A stretch of DNA of 64,000 nucleotides, from contig OZ023267.1 of assembly GCA_964006375.1 (NCBI GenBank), positions 39,324,721 through 39,388,720 of the forward strand, given 5' to 3'. This DNA comes from Tillus elongatus (taxonomy: Eukaryota; Arthropoda; Insecta; Coleoptera; Cleridae). The notes beneath the pieces are model-generated. The model was not told the origin of the DNA. It saw only the letters and a program-made list of their open reading frames with translations, and did no database searches. Positions 33,350 to 47,510 of the stretch are shown here, one piece after another (position 1 is the stretch's first letter; each line of letters opens with the position of its first letter). The translations under genes were made by a program, and so were the position numbers.

Positions 33350-33492
33350 TGGTACTGTAACTTTCTTGGGGGGTGTTTGAACGAAATTTTTCTTGTGGTT
33401 TATGTATCCGGAGGGGGGGTTCTAATCATGTTTCTAATTTTTTTTTTCTAATAGCCTTCCGTGAGCTCACCTGCAAATTTACCTAATACTCT
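33350..33492 (+). repeat. Solo arm of GC-rich foldback family
   Basis: GTAACTTTCTTGGGGGGTGT, AATTTTTCTTGTGGTTTATG and TCCGGAGGGGGGGTTCTAAT match one arm of the foldbacks at 40246-40690 and 44507-44875. The partner arm is absent. Confidence 0.65.
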
Positions 33493-34599
33493 ATTTTTAC
33501 CTCTTGTGGAAAATAAATAAAGGAAAGTTTATCTCCATTTCCATTGCCTTCTTGTAATTATGTTTGCACCTTAATAAATTACAATTAACTCCACCTGGCA
33601 TCGAAACAGATATTTAGGTTAAGTTATCTATCCATTGGGTTCTTGTACATTAAACACATACTCATCCACCTTTATGACGATTCATCAATTTATTTGTTGA
33701 ATAATGCCGAATACGTAATACGGTTGACCTATGCAGTTATGTTTGCAGCACAACACCAAAGAATAGAAACCCAAGGAACGGGTTTTGACAACACCTGAAA
33801 AAATAAAATATTGTCTTTAAGACAATAGTTTCGATTTAGCTACTATTCAAATTCCTTTTAAATGTTATTTAAAGCACCAAAACGCAATCTGAAACTATAG
33901 GGAATATCCGCATCTGGAATACACATAACGTATAACCGTCCCCTCGCGTTTCTGCCCTCTCAGAGTTACCAGACAACCTATCTGATCTATAAACCTTGAG
34001 TACTGGTAATGTTTTACCACTTATATGTGCAGAGCAACCTTTTATTATGTTCTGGTGCAAGGTTATTCGAATCCTGTAGATAGGGTCTTTATTACTCAAA
34101 AACGTATTGTCACGTCCATCTCTATGAGAGTTGAGATAACTCTATGACATTATGGTCACAGGCAGCATGTAACGTGTGATGATAACAACGGATATTTTAG
34201 AATTATATTTCGAGAACGAACGAGAAGTGACAAATATGAAACAATGTAGAAAGGTAGAGAGCTACTCTATGGACGGTATAAGTAAACGAGCCGCAGATAA
34301 AGCAATCAGTAGTCAGTTTTGGTGCCCAATAAGCAATCAAAGTGTACTTATAAGCAATGATAGAAAGAGAATAGTAAAATATAGCTCTACGGCAATTTGT
34401 GTTAATAGAAAAAAAATTAAGTTGGTGCGTTTATTGCCGGAAAATAGTTGGTTATAATAAATTGGTAGTTTGAAAAGCTGTGTTTTGTTAGTCAACAAAT
34501 CCAGAACCCCGAAGAGCGTAACGGTATTAAAGACTAATTGCGGGGGTTTCTTGCAGAAAGCATTGTTATTTTATTTCCATGGAATTACAAAATAATTCT
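33493..34599. other. Unassigned stretch
   Basis: Several short frames (minus 33869-34099, plus 34176-34457) without recognisable motifs. No repeat match seen. Confidence 0.35.
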
Positions 34600-34890
34600 T
34601 GTCTTTTCTTTTCACCTGTATAGACTAATTCTGTATGTAAGAAAGAATCTTCAAAGCTTTACAACTAATCCGCCATTCTCTGTACCGGACATGAATACTA
34701 GCTTCTCAAATGGAGGGTACCCCTCCAACATTCCACAGCAGTTAAAATTAGCTGACTATTAAAGCATATAACAAGTTTCCCAATGTCATTAAGTGTAAAA
34801 CAGACCTAGATCATTTAAAAAAGAGGCTAAATAGTCTTTCATTCGAAAGCCATTTTATTGTACTGAGGAATAATTTAAAGCTAAGGGCTG
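34600..34890 (+). pseudogene. LINE 3'-terminal coding fragment
   Basis: Reads ILYVRKNLQSFTTN (34635), then in other frames AYNKFPNVIKCKTDLDHL and KKRLNSLSFES. The order YVKENL-FTTN, then 'YNKLP..IK', then 'FKKRLK..L' is the conserved end of many jockey-like LINE ORF2 proteins. Interrupted by stops. No tail is identified, although the following 250 bp is AT-rich. Confidence 0.5.
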
Positions 34891-35549
34891 AAGCTTGATT
34901 GTGGATTCGTTATTTTTACATGTTTGAGAGTAGTTGCTTTAATATGCTCTTAAATTTTGTAAAATCTTACATAGTTTTATGAGTGTATTTAATAATACTT
35001 GTATGTGTATGTGTGTATCTAATGTGTGTATCTATTATTGCATATTGTATATGTAATTTATGCTTTTTTTTTGTTTTACCATATGTATGAAACCAGACGT
35101 GCCAAATGTATATAGTTGTAAAAAACTGGCAAATAAGTTTATTATTATTATTACTATTATTATTTTTCAACATCCGATGCAAAAAGGAGGACTTATTTTT
35201 CTACACCGGTTGCAAAGATTAAGATTTTATTTCTAAACACACCATGCATAGAAGAAGAACTTATTGCGGCATTTACAAATAGCCACACTAAAACATATAC
35301 ACTCGCAACACAAATTTTTGGGACGAAACATGGACTCACGGCAAGTAACTACCAAAATCCATTAAATTTTTGTAATGATAAACAACACATTTACGATAAC
35401 AACTACGCTGCTTCAAGAACAAACCGATTTGATGGACTCTCCTTAGAAACTCTCTTATAATTAACAGAATTGATCGAACGCATATTTAAAATAATTGATA
35501 TATGTCGATACTTTCGTTACATGAAACCTTTTTTTATTGCTGTTAGCGA
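34891..35549. other. AT-rich stretch, no gene seen
   Basis: Short (GT)n and (TTA)n runs (35003-35030, 35140-35163). No motif recognised. Confidence 0.4.
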
Positions 35550-35664
35550 GTTTTGAATTTTCATAAATAAAATCTAATAAAGAGGTAACGACTTAGTTGT
35601 TTAATGGGCACCTAATAGTGCATATGAAACCCAATTTCAAGGTCCTTTAAATTTGAATATGTAT

Positions 35665-35743
<79 letters not shown>

Positions 35744-35755
35744 TGATACATATTT
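35550..35755 (-). repeat. Tract element fragment with (TA)n
   Basis: A degraded hairpin (GAATTTTCATAAATAAAATC), a short spacer, a (TA)n tract at 35670-35738 and TCGGTGTGATAC. The post-tract body is missing. Confidence 0.5.
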
Positions 35756-36012
35756 TAACGTGAAAAAATGGGGTTGGTTGTCCAAATTCCTTTACGTGAA
35801 TTGTTCAAAGCATTTTTAATATGTTAACCTTACTGACTCTTTTTTATGCTTTTTCATGACTGGCTTTGAATGTTTTTAACGTAAAAATGTTCGCGTAAAG
35901 TTACATGTAATTTTTAAAGTTGTTGTTGCATTCCTGTTTTTTGCATGTCCTTGTGGCAAAATTTCTCTGTTTTTATGTTTTTGGCCTTGTTTTTCAGTTA
36001 GTTACAGTGTTT

Positions 36013-36056
36013 GCTCCTGAAGATGCTTGAGATTCCAAGCGAAATATATCGAGTCT
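36013..36056 (+). ncRNA. Possible hammerhead-like core
   Basis: Reads CTGAAGA, one base, a 5-bp stem GCTTG/CAAGC with a 6-base loop, then GAAA. This is the order of the hammerhead catalytic core (CUGANGA, stem II, GAAA). Stems I and III are not convincing here. Compare the better-supported motifs near 53911 and 60727. Confidence 0.3.
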
Positions 36057-36167
36057 TTAGTACAGAGTGACTTTCTTTAAAATATAGCCCTCTTTTTTGG
36101 TCGTAAATGCTCTTAAAAGTATACAAATATTAGCACGCTAACGTGTAACGACTGTTACTCCTTCCTT

Positions 36168-37888
<1,721 letters not shown>

Positions 37889-37898
37889 TATATATATA

Positions 37899-37997
<99 letters not shown>

Positions 37998-38126
37998 ATA
38001 ATCGAAACTGACCCAGGAGATGATGGGTTCTAGGGGCCCAAATTCGCGCTCATTTGAAGAAAATTTTGCAAAGTCTCACCATCGATACCTCTCTATTACT
38101 GAATTTGTTTAATAAAAATTCACTAA
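37889..38126 (+). repeat. Tract element fragment with (TA)n
   Basis: A (TA)n tract (37889-37990) is followed by AATCGAAACTGACCCAGG and GGGTTCTAGGGGCCCAAATT, then a degraded closing hairpin at 38097-38126 (TACTGAATTTGTTTAATAAA). Confidence 0.75.
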
Positions 38127-39004
38127 AAACGCAAAAAAAAAAGAATTTTATGAGCAATAATATGACTATGTGGGTTTAAAAATGTATAGGACCACTTATT
38201 CTTCAAATATACTTTTTTTTTTGTATAGATAATGGGTTGCTTTCGACTGCTCATTGGATACACACTTAACGAAAAGTCAAACAATTCCCACTGGCTGATT
38301 CAAAACCACCGGCAACACTGTGTTGTATACGACGCTGTTAGGAAACCGCGGCTCGTTTCTATTGCATCTTATATAAGCGTAATATCTTGTACATTATAGG
38401 GGCTTCAAACTGTAATTCATTTTCCACCGGACTCCAGTCAATTATTTAAAAATTGCCGTCCCTGTGTGCATCATTTTTCCGGCTGCCGCATTCCCGGAAC
38501 AGTCGTATTTTGCAGCTGTAGAAGCGGCTCGATCGGATCAGCTACGGTACGAGTCCTATGGGAACACTTCCGGCTTGTTTTACATCGTTTTGTTCTAACA
38601 ATCCCGCGCATAACTCTCGCATCGACCCGTATGTAAAATTCCCGCGCTACTCCAGGACTTTAGCCGTTCTTCTTTTCCTTCTTCTAAGGGCAACACCACT
38701 CACTCTTATTGGAAATTGAAATTCGAATGCTCATTTGACAGACTATAACTCAGCGCCAACTGATTAAGATTGCTGGTGCTCCAAAGAAGGAAACCGACTT
38801 TTCTGCGGAAACTTGCTTTGTAATAATAACAGCGTCGGAAAGCTTTCTCAGAAATTAAAATTCTAGGCAAACTTTTGCAAAACTTTAACTTCTTCGTTTA
38901 AGGTAGCATCTTATTCTTACTTTAAGTTGTCGAGTCAAATAAAAATAGTCTTAATGAAAACAATTAAAGCGTACTATTTAGCAAAACTAAGAACAAAATT
39001 TTAA
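38127..39004. other. Unassigned, relatively GC-balanced stretch
   Basis: 38280-38760 is less AT-rich than its surroundings but has no long frame or motif. No repeat match was noticed. Confidence 0.35.
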
Positions 39005-39125
39005 AAGTTCCGGACGCAGAAAGTGGGTTATGGTAGTGAATTAGACATTAATGATTTAGCCTTACACCAAAAGTTATAACAAAATTATTTTATTTAATTA
39101 GGAACATAAAATATAAGGTAAAGAA
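39005..39125 (+). repeat. Solo end of tract family
   Basis: TTCCGGACGCAGAAAGTGGG and TTATGGTAGTGAATTAGAC mark a degraded CTGGACGC end. The sequence is cut by a LINE fragment at 39133. Confidence 0.55.
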
Positions 39126-39132
39126 GGGCAAG

Positions 39133-40080
39133 CATGACATCCTCTCTAGCACATCCAACCCAGTTCACTGTTACGCGGATGACAGCACCCTCCACTCCAA
39201 TATACAATATTCTAAGCCTGTCTCTTTAGCACAACTAGATGAGGATCGCAGACTCATGGAGGGTTCTATCTCCGTGGATCTCCAAAAAATATTAGACTGG
39301 GGAAGTAGAAATCTTGTACAATTCAACCCCACCAAATCACAGTCTTGCTTTCTTTCTCATAAGAGATACACCAGCCCTAGACCCATTACAATAAACAACC
39401 AAGTTATTCAAAGTAATAAGCCCTTTTCACTTGTTGGCATCTCTGTAGATCGAAATCTCAATTGGCACCAAGATGTCACATCAATTGCAGAAGCGGCTGC
39501 TAAGAAATTAGGTTTCCTCTTCCGGGCTCGCAAATACTTTTCACCAGCTAATCTCTATACTTTATATACTTCACAAATAAGACCAAACCTCGAATACTGC
39601 TCCCACATTTGGGGTGCTGCTGCCGCTTCTACACTCGCTATCCTGGACTCCATTCAGAAGAGAGCTATATGTCTTATTGGTGACCCTACCCTCATCCAAA
39701 GGCTGCCATCCCTTGCCCACCGACGTGCCATTGGTGACCTCTCTCTCTTTTATAGATATCTGCACGAGCACTGCTCAGAGGAGCTTTCTTCCATAGTTCC
39801 TCCACCTGCTGCCCCCAACAGATCTACCAGGGGAACAGAGCGAATGCACCCTTTGACTGTCCAGGTCACCAGACATAGAACATCTTGTTATGCCCGCTCT
39901 TTTGTCCCGAGGACTTCCAAGTTGTGGAATTCCTTGCCGGCACATGTTTTTCCTTCTCCCCCGAACCTCCAAACCTTCAAGTCCAGAATTAACAAGTTGC
40001 CTCTTTCATCCTTGTCGACACCCACGGTACGATAGTATTTAGGCTGTAAGCCCTCGTGCTGTGTTGTTGAAATAAAAAAA
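39133..40080 (+). pseudogene. 5'-truncated LINE copy with long open 3' frame
   Basis: Collinear with the last 940 bp of the intact LINE, from just before motif C (here CYADDSTLHSN shifts, near 39170) to an A-rich tail at 40074-40090. A 259-codon frame is open from 39256 to the normal stop at 40035 and includes SLVGISVDRNLNWHQ and RTSKLWNSLPAHVFP. The good preservation suggests a fairly young insertion. No polymerase core, so not functional. Confidence 0.85.
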
Positions 40081-40245
40081 ATAAAAAAAAACCAGAATCA
40101 CGATCTTTAACATAAATATTTATACAGTAATTTGGATACAAAACTCAAACAAACAATTGATAAACAGGAAATATACTCAACAAAAGATACGTTGGAAAGC
40201 TGAACATAAAAAATTCCTGTGGTTCATCCATTGAGGGTGATTGTA

Positions 40246-40690
40246 TACATGCAGAAGGGGAAGCAGAACCCTCTGGACGAAGAGGGTTTCTTCCCCCTCA
40301 CCTAAAAACACAGTGGGTTCTCCTTCCTCTCGTGCATGCATACAGCCACCTTCAAAGTATAAACCACAAGAAAAATTTCTTGGGAGCAACCCCCAAGAAA
40401 GTTACGGGACCTGGGGCGAATATGAGTGTTGTGCAGGGTAGACAGGGTTTAAAGGAGGTATTGCTACAAAATGTGAAAAACTAAGTAGGTCTTTTAGAAT
40501 TTTCCACTTATATTTACCCCCCCCCCCCCCCCCCCCCCGCCCAGGACCCCAATTCATTATTGGTCCACTAACTTTCCAGGGGGTTGTTTGCAACAAATTT
40601 GTCTTGTGGCTTATACATCCGAGGGAGGTTCTAAGCATGTTTCTGAAAAAAATCTAAAAACCCTCCATGTAGTAACCTGCAAAACTTACC
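40246..40690. repeat. GC-rich foldback repeat with poly(C) loop
   Basis: The left arm (40360-40450; TTTCTTGGGAGCAACCCCCA, AGTTACGGGACCTGGGG) and right arm (40535-40650; CTAACTTTCCAGGGGGTTGT, TTGTCTTGTGGCTTATACAT) are inverted copies. A C-run of about 22 bases sits at 40518-40539 in the loop. Similar arms occur at 33350-33492 and 44507-44875. Confidence 0.7.
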
Positions 40691-41514
40691 GAAATTACAT
40701 TCTACTTCGTCGCCTATAATGTATTTTTCAGACAGCATAGAATACAGTACTAAATTAAATAGGTTCATTTGCGTCTTCATTTCTTTTTTATTTTTATATC
40801 ACATATAAGTATGATTAAGGGGGGTGGGCTTAAATAACATTGTGGCAACACAAACTTGAAAAAGAGGGAAGTTGTTTAGAGCGCGTTAACAGTCATACAC
40901 TTGATTGCAAGATCATGTCTCAGTAGGATCCTGATCATAAAAAATTACGTCTAACTGTATTCACACAAAAATTTGTAAAAAATATTTATAAAATCTAATA
41001 AAAACTACAGTTAACTACTTTTTAAGAAGTTATGAGATATGATGAAACGTCAAACTCACTGTACCGCAGCATTGGTATAATATTATTATGTTGCGACTAT
41101 ACTCACCACATGTCACATGCGCGTTACAGTCCATAAATAGGAGCCGCAATATCATATCTCGCTAGTAATTGTGTGATATTTAAAACCTAAATTTGAGACT
41201 AAATTTCCAATTTCTTCTTCTTCTTTTTCTTTGTTTATGGCGTCCGTCTCTGCTAACCTAAATTTCTAATTTGATATTGACAATTGACAATAAGTGATAT
41301 TACCACAGAATGACAAATGGCAGCTGAGCACCAGCACAAACGCAGTCTAACAACGTTGTCAGATAGAGTAAATTAGGATTGGAGGGATAATTTAAAAATC
41401 ATGGAGAATGGGTAATTCGAAATTTGCAAGTATTAAATACAGCTGTATTACGGTATTTTTAACTGACTTATAAAATTTAATTTCATAAAATGCTTCAAAA
41501 GATCCGATAACTGC
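40691..41514. other. Unassigned stretch
   Basis: AT-rich, with a CTT-rich run at 41214-41234. No gene or repeat family seen. Confidence 0.35.
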
Positions 41515-41558
41515 TGACACTAACCTTGATAGTGAAACGATCGGTTTAGTTAAGTGCT
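41515..41558 (+). ncRNA. Degraded hammerhead-like core
   Basis: CTGCTGA replaces the expected CTGATGA. It is followed by a stem (CACTAA/TAGTG with loop CCTTGA) and GAAACGATCGG. Matches the Penelope-associated motif at 43243-43285 and is probably a decayed copy. Confidence 0.4.
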
Positions 41559-41579
41559 TTCGCTGTAGGTTTAGTTAGG

Positions 41580-42300
41580 TTTATGGTTTAACCGTCAATA
41601 ATTTTTAGCTAATTTTCGTAGAAAAAATTAGTCAAAGCATTTTTGCATTTTTAATCGAAATATGATGCATGATTCTAAGAAAAAATCTGGACGCAGTAAG
41701 TGCGTGTTGATGGCAAATTTTCGTTAAATCCTTCAATTTCAGTAACCCAATTTGCTATTAACGTAAGGTTTGTTGGCTAGGAAACCAATATTTAAGTTTA
41801 TTTTCAGAAAATTTTTGTACATTTTCAACCAATAAGTAATTTTGATAAAATATTGTTTCTACTACATAGGCTATACCGGTAATCCGATTGATGCATGCTC
41901 ATATTTGCTATTAAACACATTTTTTTAACGAACACGCCTTATGTTATTGTATTTTTGCATTTTCCATCGAAACATAATGCATGTTTGTAAGAAAAGAAAT
42001 TCGGGACGTAGCAAGTGCGTTATGGTAGCCAATTTTCATTAAATTCTACAAATTTGAATAGCTCAATTTGCTATTAACCTATAAGGTTGACCAAGAAACC
42101 TTTTTTTTTTCGGGAACACTTTAAGTTTACTTTCGGAAATTTTTGTACATTTTCAAACAAGAAAGTTATTTTGATTAAACACGGCACATTGTTTTTACTA
42201 TATAGGTTATACTAGTAACCAAATTTGACATATTTGGTATTAAATTTTTTTTAATGAAAATTCACTACCATAACGCACTTGCTGCGTCCAGACTTTTTTG
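41580..42300 (-). mobile_element. Tract element copy, rearranged
   Basis: A hairpin-side block at 41600-41630 (GCTAATTTTCGTAGAAAAA), a first CTGGACGCAGTAAGTGCG at 41689, then a complete second MITE-like module at 42002-42297 (GGGACGTAGCAAGTGCG to ACGCACTTGCTGCGTCCAGA). The presence of two outward ends in tandem points to recombination between copies. Confidence 0.65.
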
Positions 42301-42554
42301 TTATAAAGTTATAAAGATCTTTTAAGGATGTATAGGAACTATTGGTATCATAAGAATATTCTAGATGTTTAACAAAATCTGAATTTGGAATTTAAAATTT
42401 TAACGGTAATATTTATTAACATCAAAAGGATTTGAAGAGGCTTCGTTTTTGAATTTTATTTAAAATTAAATTGCATTTATGATAGCCGCAAATTAATAAC
42501 TTATTTGTAATATGCATTGTATAATTTGTCCATCAATAAACTAATAATAAACTA

Positions 42555-42910
42555 GAACCTCGGTGGTTCAGGGGTAAGAACGTGTGCCTCTGAACCGAAG
42601 GGTACTGGGTTCGATCCCAGGGTACTCCTTTCACTTTTTCAGTACAAAACTGTAAAATTAACATCAACCGAGGTTCTGGCATTGTATCTTAGCAAATTGA
42701 ATGTCTGCACGTTCCGTCCTTCGGGGGGCGTAAAGTCGTCGGTCCCGTGTCCATGTGATGTTGGGCACGTTAAAGATCCCTACCCTCCTTACAGAAAGGC
42801 AGGGGTTCGGCAAAATTTCCAGGATAGTGAGGTGAAACTGCTCCCTGGCGTCGGTGATTGGCCATAGTCGCGGAAATAGGCCGACGTTAAAGAAACAAAA
42901 ACACACACAA
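42555..42910 (+). repeat. tRNA-derived SINE, full length
   Basis: The best copy of the family. The head CCTCGGTGGTTCAGGGGTAA (A-box-like) and TGGGTTCGATCCCAGG (B box) give a tRNA-like promoter of about 70 bp. A body with ATCAACCGAGGTTCTGGC and a hairpin-like CGTCCTTCGGGGGGCG follows. The 3' domain holds CACGTTAAAGATCCC, CCAGGATAGTGAGGTGAAAC and GGCCATAGTCGCGGAAATAG, then GACGTTAAAGAAAC and a short CA tail. A duplication containing AATAAACTAATAATA flanks it (42536-42550 and 42912-42926). It should be transcribed by pol III and mobilised by a partner LINE I cannot identify. Confidence 0.9.
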
Positions 42911-42926
42911 TAATAAACTAATAATA

Positions 42927-43235
<309 letters not shown>

Positions 43236-43242
43236 TTATTCA

Positions 43243-43385
43243 TTCTCTGATGACGCAAACTTAGTAAGTGAAACGATCGTTAGGTCTTTTAAATTGTGTT
43301 GTGGTGACTTGGGAACTCCAAGTGTTTTTATCAGTGCTCATCACAGGTTCCAATCTTCACTTAATGGAGTATGGTGTATAGTTTT
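43243..43385 (+). repeat. Penelope-like terminal-repeat fragment with hammerhead-like core
   Basis: CTGATGA at 43247, a decayed stem II (GCAAAC/GTAAGT), then GAAACGATCGTTAGG, then GTGTTGTGGTGACTTGGG, AACTCCAAGTG and TATCAGTGCTCATCACAGG. The same order of blocks occurs at 60727-60838 and, inverted, at 53868-53955 beside the Penelope-like element. Confidence 0.6.
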
Positions 43386-43574
43386 CTATGTCCAAAAACT
43401 GTACTTTAAATGACTGGGAGCTGAAGAGGGTAATAGCTGTCTAAATCTGAACATGAAAAGAATTATAAACACAAGGTATACCGATAGAAAGACAAATAAA
43501 GTTGTATAGAATAGCTACGATTAGAAACGTGCTTATTAGCGAATTAAAAAAAAAATTCGCTAATGAGGAGATCT

Positions 43575-43577
<3 letters not shown>

Positions 43578-43654
<77 letters not shown>
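43578..43654. repeat. (TA)n tract inside tract element
   Basis: About 77 bp of TA repeats. Confidence 0.97.
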
Positions 43655-43659
<5 letters not shown>

Positions 43660-44506
43660 TCCGACCGATAACTCAAAAAATAATGGACCAACCTTGATCA
43701 AATTTGGTGAGTACCTTCATTTTGCAACTGGCTTGGATAAGTTCGTTATCCAGGAAAATCGGACCAGGTTTACCCGGAAAATTTTGTGTTTTCTTTCTAA
43801 AAAAAAATCATATATCTGAAAATAACAAAGCAAGGGCAACCAAGTTTGGTACACGTGTTTGTATTATAAAGAGCGAACTCTGTACCAAATTTAGGTCTCT
43901 AGCTTTAAAGACAAAGAAGTTATGGGCAGTTAAAGAAACAAATCTTGGAGTTTTCCTCAAAACGTCAAACTCGCAATTTTAAACGTCAAAATTGGCAATG
44001 TTTAGGCAAAGAAGGTGAAATAAATACTGATTTTGAAAAGAAAATGTTGCAAGAAGAGTGTTCTGCAAACCCTTAAGTTTCAGATTCAACCGTCATTGCC
44101 CTTCATTTTACTAAAATATTTACAGAAAATTCATTTCAAATAGACCCTTTCTCTGATGCTTTGGCTGTTAGCTTAGTTGATGCTTTCGCTGTAGGTTTAG
44201 TGAAGTTTATGGTTTGACGGTCTATAATTTTTGTAGCTAATTTTCGTAGAACAAATTCGTTAATGCATTTTTAATCGAAATATGATGCGTTTGTAAGAAA
44301 AAATCTGGACGCAGTAAGTGCGTTTTGGTAGCTAATTTTGGGTAAATTTGCAATTTAGCTCCCGAACGCTTTTCAAAAAACTGTTTTCACAAACCTGCCT
44401 AGCTAAATTTCGTAGAACAAATTTGTTAATGCATTTTTGCATTTCTTATCCAAATATGATGCGATTGTAAAAAAAAATCTGGACGCAGTAAGTGCGTATT
44501 GGTAGG

Positions 44507-44875
44507 GAATTTTCTGTAAATTTTCAGTTTAGCTCTCGAACGCTTTAAAAAAAACTGTTTTCAGAAACGATCATAGAAAAATTTCTTGTTCACACCCCCC
44601 AAGGAAGTTACGGGACCAGGAGTGAGTAGGGTGCTGGGCGGGTAGGTAGTAAAAAGGAAATATGAGCAGAAAATTCGAAAGCTGTCCTATTCACATCTTG
44701 AACCCATATCCTCCTTAAACCCTGCCTACCCCGCACAGCACCCCTATTCACTCCAGTCCCGTAACTTCATTGGGGGGTGTGAACAAGAAATTTTTGTTGT
44801 GGTTTGTGCATCCAGGTGGGGTCCTAGTAATGTTTCTTAAAACAATTTGTTGAAAAGCGTTCGGGAGCTAATCTA
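44507..44875. repeat. GC-rich foldback repeat
   Basis: Arms 44507-44660 and 44700-44875 are inverted copies. Shared blocks are TTAGCTCTCGAACGCTTT (against AAGCGTTCGGGAGCTAA), AAATTTCTTGTTCACACCCC, GAAGTTACGGGAC and AGGGTGCTG. Loop is about 40 bp. A decayed extra copy of the outer end lies at 44350-44400. Related to 40246-40690. No coding capacity. Confidence 0.8.
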
Positions 44876-45305
44876 CAAATTTACCGAATTTTCATTAAAT
44901 TCTTCAAATTTCAATTTGCTATTAACGTAAGCTTTTTTGGTTATAAAACCAACATTTAAGTTTATTTTCGGAAAATTTTTGTATATTTTCAAACCATAAG
45001 TAATTTTGATAAAATATAGTACATTGTTTCTACCACATAGGCTATACCGGTAATCAGATTGATGCCTGCTCGCATTTGCTACTAAAAACATTTTTATGGA
45101 AATTCACATTTGCTGCATATATACTTTTGAAAAATGTTTATATATTTTCAAACAATAAATTTATTTCGATGAAATATGGTGCATTGTTTCTACTATATAG
45201 GCAACCAAGATTGATGCCTGCTTTCATCAAAGAAAGACATTTGCTATTAAAGATATTTTAAAGAAAATTCGCTACCATAAAGCATTTGCTGCGTCCAGAG
45301 ATTTA

Positions 45306-46049
45306 AAAAAATTTGAAATGATGAATGCAAAATTTGATAGACATATTTTGAGACATAATAACTTTCTAATAACAATAACTCTATGACGCGTACTTGCAAA
45401 AAAAAAGGAAAGAGGCAGACCAAGACGAAAATTTTTGGAAAACGGTGCCACGTAATGTATTAATGTGTAAGAGTAAGGTTGAGAAAGTCCAAATAAGCGT
45501 GTAGTAAAATTCAAACAAGAAATAAATTGCTACTTGCTTCTAAAACATACATAATCATAACTTTATTGCTTCTTAGCTTATTAATTTTAAAGAATTTTAG
45601 CTTCTTGAGATGGATCATAAATTGGGAGATATCGAAACCGCCTCTATAACAGAAAAGCAGACCGCACTGAATCGACTCAAGTGTTAAATAAAATATTTTT
45701 CAATACATTTGTAGAGCAGAGGGCTGGTATTTCCTATAAACGTCACAATGTGCTCGTATATCCACAATATACAGAAAATTACAGGCCACGCGTCGGACCT
45801 TCCCTGGCGACCGAATTTTATAGTATCTAATTTTCGTCGGAAAACAACACATGATACCTCTTGCTCTGCTGGCTTGCAGCTACAATTTCTTCCCATAACC
45901 GTTCTCAAATAGTGAAGGGTTTTATTACGTTTCAGGAATAGGTGGAGGCGTTTCGCTGAATTATAGCAGTACTTTTCCCTCGCTGTATTCCATTACAATA
46001 ATTATTATTATTACCACTGCTATATGCATCAAGTAAAGGGCCCAGGCTG
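45306..46049. other. Unassigned stretch
   Basis: Short frames such as minus 45684-45908, without recognised motifs. Ends where a hAT-like inverted end begins. Confidence 0.35.
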
Positions 46050-46548
46050 CAGTGGCGATTTCTCCTAGTGAGCTAGGTGTGCGCCGCACACCCTAAAATA
46101 TAATCAAAATATGCACAGTTAAATATGTTTTATTTCTTTTTTCCTTAATACACTACATATTTTATGACAATCGATTTAATTTACTTATTTGATTTCATAA
46201 ATAATCGGTTAATAGTGACTTGGAATGAAGTAGGTACCACGTCTCATATTCAGAGAATATGAGTAGGTCAATAGTAACGGGGAATGAATTCGGGTTAGAT
46301 GTGCGTTAATATTTCCGAACAACTTCATCGATGGAGTGGTATTCATATACAATGTAGTCCCCCCACCCACGTGTTTAAAATAGTGAGGAAAATACCATTG
46401 ATTTTAATACTAGCTGTAAAAATATAGCTCAAGACAAATGAAAGGAACCCCGGTCTAACCAACGTTATGATAGCATTATTTACAAACATTACGACTGTGT
46501 TTGCAGATACCACAGTATTCTAGAATCAAAGACTATAATACATTTAAG

Positions 46549-47050
<502 letters not shown>

Positions 47051-47278
47051 CTTTTTACACATTTTATTATTTAGTACCATATTAACATTGAACTGCTTTT
47101 AATGTTTTCAGTTTTCACCCCGTTCCGGACAGTGCTAACTCTAACACACATTTGTGTGAAGAGAAGAGGTTGTATAATAATTCCATGTTCTTTTCGTGTT
47201 TTAAAGTTTGTGACTTTTTAATTTGTTAGTGTTGCGGTTGGACATTAATTTATTTATCGACCTATTATTCCCATATAG

Positions 47279-47427
<149 letters not shown>

Positions 47428-47510
47428 TTAGTGCTAATAATTTTTAAAACCACCACTAACAGCAACTCGTTACCGCCCACCCGACCTTTTTGGTCAGGAG
47501 ACGCCACTGC

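Larger units (their letters stand above)
43530..45305 (-). mobile_element. Tract element copy with nested foldback
   Basis: Begins with a hairpin (GCGAATTAAAAAAAAAATTCGC at 43540 in 22 bases), then GAGGAGATCT, a (TA)n tract (43578-43654), CGACCGATAACTC and a long body to about 44260. Two successive CTGGACGCAGTAAGTGCG ends follow (44306 and 44484), with a foldback between 44507 and 44875. MITE-like sequence continues to the inverted end ACCATAAAGCATTTGCTGCG at 45278. Confidence 0.65.
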
